A DNA stretch of 64,000 nucleotides from NCBI GenBank assembly GCA_963669155.1, contig OZ022597.1, positions 8,471,699-8,535,698 of the forward strand, given 5' to 3'. Source of the DNA: Arbacia lixula (Eukaryota > Echinodermata > Echinoidea > Arbacioida > Arbaciidae). The position numbers were made by a program, and so were the translations under genes. A model generated the notes under the pieces. It did no database searches. It saw only the letters and a list, made by a program, of their open reading frames with translations, and had not been told where the DNA came from. Positions 52,901 through 55,560 of this stretch are shown here, in pieces (position 1 is the first letter of the stretch; each line of letters starts with the position of its first letter).

Positions 52901-55560
52901 CCAGCATCCATCGGCAGTGCCTGGTGAAATGGATCCAGATTTCGGGCAACAGGACGTGTGAGGTATGCGGGGCCCGCTTCAGCTACGTGCCTCTGTCAGA
53001 ACACATGAGGGGCGTCATGGACAAGTTTAGATCAAATAGGGTAAGTGTGGGGATGGGGTAGGGATTATGTGGGTGGGGTAGCTTACAGGATAGGGGTAGG
53101 GGATGGGGGGGGGGGGTAGCTTCAGCAACGTGCCTCTGTCAGAACACATGAGGGGCGTCATGGACAAGTTTAGATCAAATAGGGTAAGTGTGGGGATGGG
53201 ATAGGGATTATGTGGGTGGGGTAGTTTACAGGATAGGGGTAGGGGATGGGGGGGGGGTAGCTTCAGCTACGTGCCTCTGTCAGAACACATAAGGGGCGTC
53301 ATGGACAAGTTTAGATCAAGTAGGGTAAGTGTGGGGATGGGGTAGGGATTATGTGGATGGGGTAGCTAACAGGATAGGGGTAGGGGATTGGGGAGGGGGT
53401 AGCTTCAGCTACGTGCCTCTGTCAGAACACATGAGGGGCGTCATGGACAAGTTTAGATCAAATAGGGTAAGTGTGGGGATGGGGTAGGGATTATGTGGGT
53501 GGGGTAGCTTACAGGATAGGGGTAGGGGATGGGGGAGGGGGTAGCTTCAGCTACGTGCCTCTGTCAGAACACATGAGGGGCGTCATGGACAAGTTTAGAT
53601 CAAATAGGGTAAGTGTGGGGATGGGGTAGGGATTATGTGGGTGGGGTAGTTTACAGGATAGGGGGTAGGGGATGGGGGGGGGGGGGGGTAGCTTCAGCTA
53701 CGTGCCTCTGTCAGAACACATGAGGGGCGTCATGGACAAGTTTAGATCAAATAGGGTAAGTTTGGGGATGGGGTAGGGATTATGTGGGTGGGGTAGTTTA
53801 CAGGATAGGGGGTAGGGGATTAGGTGGGCGGGGTAGCTTACAGGATAGGGGGTAGGGGGTGGGGGGGGGGGATAGCACCAGCTACGTGCCTCTGTCAGAA
53901 CACATGAGGGGCGTCATGGACAAGTTTAGATCAAATAGGGTAAGTGTGGGGATGGGGTAGGGATTATGTGGGTGGGGTAGTTTACAGGATAGGGGTAGAG
54001 GATGGTTGGGGGGGGGGGGGGGTAGCTTCAGCAACGTGCCTCTGTCAGAACACATGAGGGGCGTCATGGACAAGTTTAGATCAAATAGGGTAAGTGTGGG
54101 GATGGGGTAGGGATTATGTGGGTGGGGTAGCTTACAGGATAGGGGTAGGGGATGGGGGAGGGGGTAGCTTCAGCTACGTGCCTCTGTCAGAACACATGAG
54201 GGGCGTCATGGACAAGTTTAGATCAAATAGGGTAAGTGTGGGGATGGGGTAGGGATTATGTGGGTGGGGTAGTTTACAGGATAGGGGGTAGGGGATGGGG
54301 GGGGGGGTAGCTTCAGCTACGTGCCTCTGTCAGAACACATGAGGGGCGTCATGGACAAGTTTAGATCAAATAGGGTAAGTTTGGGGATGGGGTAGGGATT
54401 ATGTGGGTGGGGTAGTTTACAGGATAGGGGGTAGGGGATTAGGTGGGCGGGGTAGCTTACAGGATAGGGGTTAGGGGGTGGGGGGGGGGGGGATAGCACC
54501 AGCTACGTGCCTCTGTCAGAACACATGAGGGGCGTCATGGACAAGTTTAGATCAAATAGGGTAAGTGTGGGGATGGGGTAGGGATTATGTGGGTGGGGTA
54601 GTTTACAGGATAGGGGGTAGGGGATGGGGGGTTAGCTTCAGCTACGTGCCTCTGATAGAACACATGAGTAGCGTCATGGACAAGTTTAGATCAAATAGGG
54701 TAAGTGTGGGGATGGGGTAGGGATTATGTGGGTGGGGTAGTTTACATGATAGGGGGTAGGGGATGGGGGGGGGGTAGCTTCAGCTACGTGCCTCTGTCAG
54801 AACACATGAGGGGCGTCATGGAAGGGTTTAGATCAAATAGGGTAAGTCTGGGTAGGTGGGCAGGGGAGTGTGGAGGTGGGGTTGGGGGGGGGGGGGGGGT
54901 AACTTACAGGATAAGCTACTGTCGATTCAGTTACATGCCTCTGATAGAACACATGAGGGGCGCCATGGAAGGGTTTAGATCAAATTGGGTAAGTCTGGGA
55001 GGGGCAGGAAAATGGAGGAGGGGGGGGGTAGCTTAGATGATAAGCTACTGTTTTTGCACTACTGTGGTACTTCCTCCTATCAAACTCTTCTCTCTCTGTG
55101 GTCTGGCCCTGTATGATATTAATAACAGTCGTATAGCTGCATCTGTAAAAAAAATATAAAAAAATGGTCTAAATGGACAAGTGGTTTATTAAAATGTAAG
55201 AGATGCCGGTTCAAAACCTTGCCTTGTTTTCTTTAACTGTTGTTTTCATTATAAATTTGATATATTTATATGGAGAGGTACAGCAACAAAAATACAAATT
55301 ACAACCATGACTGATATACTGTGTGTTCTATCTTTATTGGATTTTTAAATTATGGGTACATTCTCACACCTGACCTTAGGCCAATCAAATGCTTCAAATG
55401 AAAGGATTCAAGTATGGTAGTCTATTATTTTGTAAAAATGTTTTTGTCCTTGGTCTTGCAGAGGTGGAGGAATGCAGCATTTGCAGTACTGGTGGGTCTG
55501 GTGGTGATTCTGTATCTCATCATCTTCGCTGTTTTCCCCGGAGGCATCATGAATACCTAG
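24564..55560 (+). CDS. Predicted tail-anchored RING-CH (MARCH-type) E3 ubiquitin ligase, 12 coding exons, 632 aa (gene span)
   Basis: The coding segments are 24564-24738, 31342-31469, 33676-33794, 39105-39150, 40603-40721, 42578-42644, 44676-44798, 49156-49244, 50841-51001, 51649-52264, 52884-53040 and 55462-55560. All have GT/AG borders and consistent phase, and they sum to 1899 nt with the stop. Residues 1-290 are helical and Leu-rich, with a block INHFGACGGFELVRQRLRQA (about 164-183) that reminds me of the N-terminal armadillo-like region of USP9X/USP24-type deubiquitinases; this is a weak, unverified resemblance. Residues 290-525 are Ser/Pro/Asp-rich and probably disordered. The RING-CH ligands are C529, C532, C547, C549, H557, C560, C573 and C576, the complete C4HC3 pattern that recruits an E2. 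Residues 605-625 form one hydrophobic helix seven residues from the C terminus, so the protein is probably tail-anchored with the RING cytosolic. Most animal membrane MARCH proteins have two or more membrane spans after the RING, so this layout is unusual. Introns are large and transposon-rich. Confidence 0.88.
24968..25071 (+). repeat. (GTCC)n microsatellite
   Basis: About 24 GTCC units, interrupted once by GTAAGTCAGTCC and near the end by GTCCCGTCCGTCCC. It translates in all frames into R-P-S-V or D-G-R-T repeats; these are not proteins. It lies inside the Helitron-like candidate. Confidence 0.95.
25160..26300 (+). repeat. ~160-bp minisatellite carrying AGGTCAAAGGTCA (DR1) words
   Basis: Eight degenerate monomers share AGGTCAAAGGTCAATGAAC, CACAATAAATCCAAATCCAA, AACCAAACATGGTACAAAG and GATGGATCACTACTTGG. 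The TCAATGAAC word lies near 25201, 25361, 25522, 25694, 25847, 26013, 26178 and 26283, so spacing is 153-172 bp except the last. Copies 1-5 keep AGGTCA-A-AGGTCA, the consensus DR1 half-site pair bound by RXR/HNF4/PPAR-type nuclear receptors. Binding here is untested. Confidence 0.85.
26466..26653. mobile_element. MITE family A, left end truncated
   Basis: It starts within the GGGCCGCAGTTTTAAACCG block, passes through the hairpin apex (ATGCTTTAGCCTAG) and ends with the complete right terminus CCAATTCCTTTGAGCTGTAG TGTA. The first ~50 bp of the left arm are missing. It begins about 19 bp after the Helitron-like terminus, so one insertion may have cut the other. Confidence 0.8.
26654..27696. other. 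Intron 1 sequence, nothing recognised
   Basis: AT-rich unique-looking sequence with short ORFs only. Confidence 0.5.
27697..28789. mobile_element. Tc1/mariner-like non-autonomous element
   Basis: The left end CAGTTGAGGCGAAAAGTTTA continuing CATACACCCA matches the inverted right end, which reads on the other strand CAGTTGAGGCCAGAAGTTTT GTATACACCCA. This CAGTTGAGGC..GTTTACATACACC form is typical of Tc1-family inverted repeats. A TA precedes the left end (27695-27696); the right TA is not intact. No transposase ORF remains. A second foldback element is nested inside (27986-28444). Confidence 0.8.
27986..28444. mobile_element. Nested foldback element, CAGGGTGCTACATAA ends
   Basis: The left CAGGGTGCTACATAA is the inverted partner of TTATGTAGCACGCTG at the right, and GCCCGTTCGGGCAAGC pairs with the right arm's GCTTGCCCGATTCGGGCCAG / CCGGGCCATCGGGCAAGC. 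TATAT flanks both sides (27981-27985, 28445-28449), a possible 5-bp target duplication. It interrupts the Tc1-like element and is therefore younger. Confidence 0.7.
29540..30115 (+). repeat. C/T-rich low-complexity block with ~25-bp CCCCTTA(C/T)TTAAACCT repeats
   Basis: A pyrimidine-rich stretch. From about 29915 to 30115 it resolves into tandem units of 20-27 bp built on CCCCTTACTTAAACCTCC. The plus-strand ORF across it is Pro/Leu/Ser low complexity and is not a credible gene. Confidence 0.85.
30170..31235 (-). mobile_element. Transposon-like unit with 9-bp target duplication carrying a RecQ helicase fragment
   Basis: ACCTGCTCT occurs on both sides (30161-30169 and 31236-31244). Inside it are inverted ends: TAGCCTTTGGTCGAGTCC at the left versus TAGCCTTTAGCCAAGGCA read inward from the right. 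The 1066-bp interior contains a minus-strand helicase fragment and no transposase. A 9-bp duplication fits Mutator-like elements; helicase-bearing superfamilies such as Academ are another possibility. It sits in intron 1 of the RING-CH gene. The superfamily is not established. Confidence 0.7.
30561..30971 (-). pseudogene. RecQ-type DEAH helicase N-terminal fragment
   Basis: The 136-codon ORF may start at residue 1 or at Met18 (MAGGEFEEDIV). Residues about 45-75 match the RecQ pattern: LQTKAIRSALKGEDVFVNLP corresponds to the Q-motif region and is followed by the Walker A sequence PTGYGKS (66-72), where most RecQ proteins have PTGGGKS or TGAGKS. After IFQAIPLC the similarity ends, and the remaining 55 residues are unrelated, so motifs Ia to VI (including DEAH) are missing. 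As it stands it cannot be a working helicase. It lies wholly within the inverted-repeat unit at 30170-31235, so it was probably captured or left by internal deletion. Confidence 0.75.
31342..31469 (+). CDS. RING-CH gene coding exon 2
   Basis: Acceptor ...TGTGTACAG, donor GTATGTATG. Residues 59-101 read DSEGGAMCKQQAAVDEVLYQ then AMARLETELNKRERDVTEET and EIE. The highly charged second half is predicted helical, possibly coiled coil. It is in phase with exon 1 (phase 1) and ends in phase 0. Confidence 0.85.
31470..32818. other. Intron 2 sequence, nothing recognised
   Basis: AT-rich sequence with several short direct repeats (AGCTAG..GCTAGATT near 32250-32400). No exon or element with defined ends was found. 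Confidence 0.5.
32819..32976. mobile_element. MITE with GGGCCC..TAAAGGTTTG ends
   Basis: Left GGGCCCCCGTAACATAAAGG TTTGCAATCA and the inverted right end GGGCCCTGTAAAATAAAGGTTTGTGATCA are similar over about 35 bp. The body contains CAATAGCCAATCA-type words also seen in family B elements. About 158 bp, non-coding. Confidence 0.65.
33310..33440. mobile_element. Degenerate copy of MITE family C
   Basis: TTTCACCAAGCTGTTCTTAA, ACTTTACGCACGACTGGTGA, TCC and GTGCTAAATGAGATTCTC match the element at 62321-62500 with substitutions. A second half-copy in direct orientation (AAGTTACGCACAACTCTATG CATGACTGGTGA) lies just to the left. Confidence 0.6.
33605..33668 (+). repeat. (CT)n tract forming the exon 3 polypyrimidine tract
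   Basis: CT dinucleotides with three TTTCTC interruptions run to within 7 bp of the exon 3 acceptor (CCGTGAAG|). The simple repeat serves as the polypyrimidine tract. Confidence 0.85.
33676..33794 (+). CDS. RING-CH gene coding exon 3
   Basis: The acceptor is CCGTGAAG and the donor GTACATTA. Residues 102-140 read VNLLARLEQVLEYCAYRLGN then KMISLEVLLLLSVVLDPNA, an amphipathic, Leu-rich helical segment. It is phase 0 at the start and leaves AG to be completed by exon 4. Confidence 0.85.
33881..34223. mobile_element. Complex MITE family B copy
   Basis: It starts AGCCCCGTTGCGTGAAAG GTACCATTAATGGTAAC and ends GTTTTATGCAATGGGGGCC. Inside are repeated GTTACCATTGATG/ATTACCA and TTGAATTTCATTGCCTGTC words. 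It is longer (about 343 bp) than the ~158-bp simple copies, apparently through internal duplication. Confidence 0.65.
34230..35014. other. Intron 3 sequence, nothing recognised
   Basis: Unique-looking AT-rich DNA. Confidence 0.45.
35015..35147. repeat. Inverted repeat around TTCGGGCTAATTTCC
   Basis: GACGCAATTGCGATTTCAAC TTCGGGCTAATTTCC is inverted about 70 bp later as GGAAATTAGCCCGAAGTTCA AATTGCGTC. It is probably a small MITE; its termini were not defined. Confidence 0.65.
35186..35368. mobile_element. MITE with TACAGTGAAACCTGTCTATAG ends
   Basis: TACAGTGAAACCTGTCTATA at the left and the inverted right end TACAGTCAAATCTGTCTTAG CGGCCACC are related. The interior repeats GCCACTATAGACAGGT three times. 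TA at both ends. 183 bp, non-coding. Confidence 0.75.
35708..35865 (+). repeat. Tandem duplication, ~94-bp unit
   Basis: AGACATGAAGTTGAAGCATC ACATGGTAAAATACTGTAT and AGACATGGAGTTGAAGCATC ACATGGCACAATACTGTAT lie about 94 bp apart with continued similarity over the TACAATTTGCATGTACAG / TACAATGTGCATAGTACAG blocks. Confidence 0.75.
36211..36430. mobile_element. MITE with GACCAGTTTACTAA ends
   Basis: GACCAGTTTACTAACATATT CAAATTT at the left pairs with the inverted right end GGCCGGTTTACTAATGTAGT CAAATTT. 220 bp, no ORF. Confidence 0.65.
36570..37298. mobile_element. Foldback element with ACCAGGGATGTGTTAGGAA ends
   Basis: ACCAGGGATGTGTTAGGAA at the left and the inverted right end ACCAGGGATGTGTTAGGAAA are a near-perfect match. 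CCCATGCGCGGCACCG (about 36691) is the inverted partner of CGGCGGTGCCACGCATGGG. About 730 bp, without coding potential. A diverged relative of the right part lies at 63423-63700. Confidence 0.8.
37325..37735 (+). repeat. ~200-bp tandem repeat, about 2.3 diverged copies
   Basis: AGATC(C/A)ATGG/AAAGGCTTGATGATG, CAGGTTCATTGAC / CAGGTTTATTGAC, and GGAAACTGGGCCA recur in the same order with ACATGTACATG runs in between. The third copy stops after CAGGTTCATTGACCGGC. Confidence 0.75.
38058..38491 (+). repeat. 217-bp tandem duplication with a breakpoint inside a MITE
   Basis: Copy 1 (38058-38274) and copy 2 (38275-38491) look identical over the compared stretches. Each starts ACTATTAGTGTAACAC and ends in the purine tract of a family A MITE (GGGAAAGGGAAAAGGAAC). 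Only copy 2 continues into the complete MITE, so the duplication joined the MITE purine tract back to upstream DNA. Confidence 0.9.
38448..38667. mobile_element. MITE family A, complete copy
   Basis: Both termini (TACACTCCAGCTCAAAGGAA and CCTTTGAGCTGTAGTGTA) and both arms with the TATATTTTGTC block are present. The left-end fragment at 38231-38274 is a by-product of the neighbouring 217-bp duplication. Confidence 0.85.
39105..39150 (+). CDS. RING-CH gene coding exon 4
   Basis: A 46-nt micro-exon with acceptor TCTCCTTTGCAG and donor GTAAGAAG. It completes a Ser codon and reads SFNKAETWSSRSSFSK (residues 141-156). It is the smallest exon. Skipping it would change the frame, because 46 is not a multiple of three. 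Confidence 0.8.
39151..40602. other. Intron 4: T/C-rich and AT-rich sequence, nothing recognised
   Basis: T/C-rich from 39260 to 39590, with internal repetition of TTTATTTCATTTAC(A/T)TCAG TCTCTC. A C run lies at 40300-40311. No exon was recognised. Confidence 0.5.
40603..40721 (+). CDS. RING-CH gene coding exon 5
   Basis: Acceptor CCCACCCACAG, donor GTATGCGT. Residues 157-195 read SSVLAQLINHFGACGGFELV then RQRLRQARDLSIAHLAALL. The NHFG-x-GGF block followed by a basic helix is the part that most resembles USP9X/USP24-like N-terminal helical repeats. This is recognition by eye only. Confidence 0.88.
40745..40930 (+). repeat. ~45-bp tandem repeat just after exon 5
   Basis: Four degenerate units built on GAATTGAAAAGAATTGATTG AAAAGGTT(T/C)TRTT begin about 25 bp downstream of the exon 5 donor. 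Purine-rich, non-coding. Confidence 0.8.
40931..41951. other. Intron 5 sequence, mostly unique
   Basis: A C run lies at 41241-41252. A segment around 41520-41620 (GGCATAGACCCTCACTTGTG TTGCTCGCTCA) is repeated in diverged form at 41690-41770 (GGCCAGACCCCTCACCTGTG TCACTCGCTCA), so there is an old ~175-bp tandem duplication. No exon is seen. Confidence 0.6.
41952..42186. mobile_element. MITE family A, complete copy
   Basis: A full 235-bp hairpin with TACACAACAGCTCAAAGGAA at the left and TTTGAGCTGTAGTGTA at the right. Arms pair through the purine tract, the GGAGCC(A/G)CAGTTTTAAACC block and GTCCAGTTCAGCATGAAAC. Confidence 0.88.
42578..42644 (+). CDS. RING-CH gene coding exon 6
   Basis: Acceptor TTGCACTTGTAG, donor GTAAGTAG. 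The first G completes an Arg codon, then PFGQCYQQLTADTIKSYFLP AV (residues 197-218). It continues the helical domain and ends in phase 0. Confidence 0.82.
43098..43143 (+). repeat. Poly(C)-poly(A) tract
   Basis: About 17 C are followed by about 27 A. A homopolymer pair of the same sort lies at 10034-10067. Confidence 0.9.
43725..44165 (+). repeat. Polypyrimidine block with (CT)n core in intron 6
   Basis: About 440 bp of almost pure C/T sequence with an uninterrupted CT run at roughly 43857-43914. ORFs on both strands (Ser/Leu/Pro-rich or Arg/Glu/Lys-rich) are low-complexity artefacts. Confidence 0.9.
44676..44798 (+). CDS. RING-CH gene coding exon 7
   Basis: Acceptor GCGCTTGCAG, donor GTAAAGAAG. 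The 41 codons (residues 219-259) read DCVCSHLLSCSDRQLFQQDI then QGGDLPTASLVGPRAAYIIV E. Phase is 0 at both ends, so the exon can be skipped without frameshift. The same frame stays open far into the downstream repeat array, which inflates the apparent ORF to 533 codons. Confidence 0.85.
44885..46135 (+). repeat. 74-bp polypyrimidine minisatellite, about 14 copies
   Basis: The unit is (A/G)TTTTGTTTGTTCCCA, TTGTTTTCTCCTTCCTCCC, TCTCCTCTCCTCACAATGCC and TCCTCCTCCTGCTCCTCCT. The TTTTGTTTGTTCCC word falls at 45011, 45081, 45145, 45230, 45301, 45375, 45449, 45523, 45600, 45674, 45748, 45822, 45896 and 45970; most intervals are exactly 74. Because 74 is not a multiple of three and stops are absent, all three plus frames stay open. 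It begins about 90 bp after the exon 7 donor. It is non-coding and triplex-prone. Confidence 0.92.
46321..46820 (+). repeat. Intron 7 dispersed duplications
   Basis: A segment ending GAA(C/A)TTTATGGCAGTGCAAAT occurs at about 46335-46417, again at about 46667-46705, and a third time at 48427-48505 (with GCACCAGTGACTTTGAATGG GCCATTTA). Also 46550-46655 and 46712-46822 are diverged copies (TTAACATAGTTAA, CTCCCCATT(G/A)TGTT, GAGAACACACAATTTGA). These are old segmental duplications around the palindromic MITE. Confidence 0.75.
46421..46546. mobile_element. 126-bp palindromic MITE, TACAGTTGGGCCTGAGATC ends
   Basis: TACAGTTGGGCCTGAGATCA ACATCACAGCTGATTGCAAT is inverted almost perfectly at the right, ending GATCTCAGGCCCTACTGTA. 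TA borders both ends. The loop contains GCAGTCAGACTGC, itself a hairpin. Confidence 0.85.
47503..48014. mobile_element. MITE family D, complete reference copy (TTAA-AGGGATAG)
   Basis: TTAA-AGGGATAGTTGACC at the left and GTGATCTATCCCT-TTAA at the right frame a 512-bp foldback. Inverted halves share AAAGTTTTGATTTTGTGATG, TCACGTGCGAGGTGCT and the inverted AGCACCTCGCACGTGACA. TTAA borders suggest piggyBac-like mobilisation. Related copies: 4557-4957, 5327-5465, 51026-51165 and 60028-60534. Confidence 0.85.
48015..49155. other. Intron 7 remainder, nothing recognised
   Basis: AT-rich sequence. A diverged TTCAGARTGTTTATTT word is doubled (48549, 48629). Confidence 0.45.
49156..49244 (+). CDS. RING-CH gene coding exon 8
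   Basis: Acceptor TTCCTTTGCAG, donor GTAAATTTC. Residues 260-288 read AVMNLLSAVKSEEAEAEVKV QYWHDTILT, and the exon leaves AG to complete an Arg with exon 9. It closes the helical half of the protein. Its last 20 nt plus donor are echoed repeatedly in the following intron. Confidence 0.85.
49225..49600 (+). repeat. Degenerate tandem copies of the exon 8 3' end plus splice donor
   Basis: The exon 8 terminus ACACCATTCTCACCAG|GTAA ATTTCA is followed by 6-8 intronic variants at irregular 30-55-bp spacing: AACACCATTCTATCCAAGTA AATTTCA, AACACTGTTCTGACCAAGTA CATTTTA, GACACCATTCTGATTAAGTA TATTTTA, AAGACACCATTTTAAGTCAG TAAATTT, GACTCTATTCCAACCAAGTA AATG, and AACACCATTCTAACCAAGAA CATTTTA. The G-G of the donor is changed to A-G in most copies (CCAAGTAA). 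Confidence 0.8.
49601..50540. other. Intron 8 remainder, nothing recognised
   Basis: AT-rich, no element ends found. Confidence 0.45.
50548..50838 (+). repeat. ~290-bp polypyrimidine tract ending at the exon 9 acceptor
   Basis: CT-rich sequence with CTCTCTCC(C) units and C runs (50607-50615, 50788-50802) runs right up to CCCTAG|. It is an exceptionally long 3' splice-site pyrimidine tract produced by simple-repeat growth. Confidence 0.9.
50841..51001 (+). CDS. RING-CH gene coding exon 9
   Basis: Acceptor TCTCTCCCTAG, donor GTGAGTAC. Residues 289-342 read RLKHALEDEASSGECSPSGG, then a Gly/Ser/Arg-rich stretch to TTPGSV. It is low complexity and probably disordered, rich in Ser/Thr for phosphorylation. 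The chosen donor at 51002 leaves one nt that joins exon 10 as a Ser codon. Confidence 0.8.
51026..51165. mobile_element. MITE family D, truncated copy 24 bp after the exon 9 donor
   Basis: CCTTTAAAGGAATAGTTCC, GAGACACATAAAAGAAACAT, ATTAGTGAAGGTTTGATGGA AATCCGTCAAAGGA match the left part of the 47503 copy; homology ends near TTTTGATTTGATTT. Its TTAA is at 51026-51029. Confidence 0.75.
51649..52264 (+). CDS. RING-CH gene coding exon 10 (linker and first RING-CH ligands)
   Basis: Acceptor TCTGCCTTCAG, donor GTAAGCCT. The largest exon (residues 343-547) has a Ser/Pro/Asp-rich linker, for example LPYVVDSVQQDTLDLIERLA and SPRPPHLAVIDPDIPSTSYG, then TCRVCFEGETSSKNRLIRPC. This supplies C529, C532 and C547 of the RING-CH. 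The exon is notably GC-rich and CpG-rich compared with its introns. The split Arg codon across the intron falls between the third and fourth ligands. Confidence 0.92.
52265..52883. other. Intron 10, nothing recognised
   Basis: 619 bp of AT-rich sequence with no defined element. Confidence 0.6.
52884..53040 (+). CDS. RING-CH gene coding exon 11 (RING-CH core)
   Basis: Acceptor ATTGAACACAG, donor GTAAGTGT. Residues 548-600 start RCTGSAASIHRQCLVKWIQI then SGNRTCEVCGARFSYVPLSE and continue to FRSNR. This gives C549, H557, C560, C573 and C576, plus the Trp (564) typical of RING-CH. The last ~60 nt of this exon, with its donor, are the seed of the tandem array that follows. Confidence 0.94.
52981..55035 (+). 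repeat. Tandem array: 14 copies of the exon 11 3' end with splice donor (~142-bp unit)
   Basis: Each unit contains AGCTACGTGCCTCTGTCAGA through AGATCAAATAGG, the donor GTAAGTGTGGGGATGG, then a G-rich spacer (GGGTAGGGATTATGTGGGTG...GGGATGGGGGG). Units start at 52981 (true exon), 53124, 53265, 53407, 53549, 53696, 53880, 54030, 54172, 54315, 54501, 54640, 54782 and 54929. Units 4-7 and 8-11 form a higher-order repeat of ~621 bp; units 7 and 11 share a 40-bp insert and a GATAGCACCAGCTAC variant. Units 12-14 are the most diverged. No copy has a convincing acceptor (the upstream sequence is poly-G rather than pyrimidine), so extra copies should be intronic. Minus-strand ORFs here are artefacts. 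Confidence 0.95.
55462..55560 (+). CDS. RING-CH gene coding exon 12 (C-terminal membrane anchor and stop)
   Basis: Acceptor GGTCTTGCAG; the exon reads RWRNAAFAVLVGLVVILYLI then IFAVFPGGIMNT and TAG (55558-55560), residues 601-632. A basic RWR precedes a 21-residue hydrophobic helix (605-625) and a very short tail. This is the form of a tail-anchored protein inserted after translation, with the RING in the cytosol. Its reading frame depends on use of a GTAAGT donor after an AGG codon. Confidence 0.9.
   Translation, partial: RWRNAAFAVLVGLVVILYLIIFAVFPGGIMNT

Noticed and set aside
53882-54499. Minus-strand ORFs repeating MSMTPLMCSDRGT
   Set aside because: Antisense reading of the exon 11 tandem array.
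52981-55035. CRISPR-like array
   Set aside because: Units are ~142 bp with exon-derived content in a eukaryotic gene; spacer/repeat structure is absent.
55196-55230. Possible tRNA B-box (GGTTCAAAACC)
   Set aside because: No matching A-box or cloverleaf stems in the upstream 70 bp.
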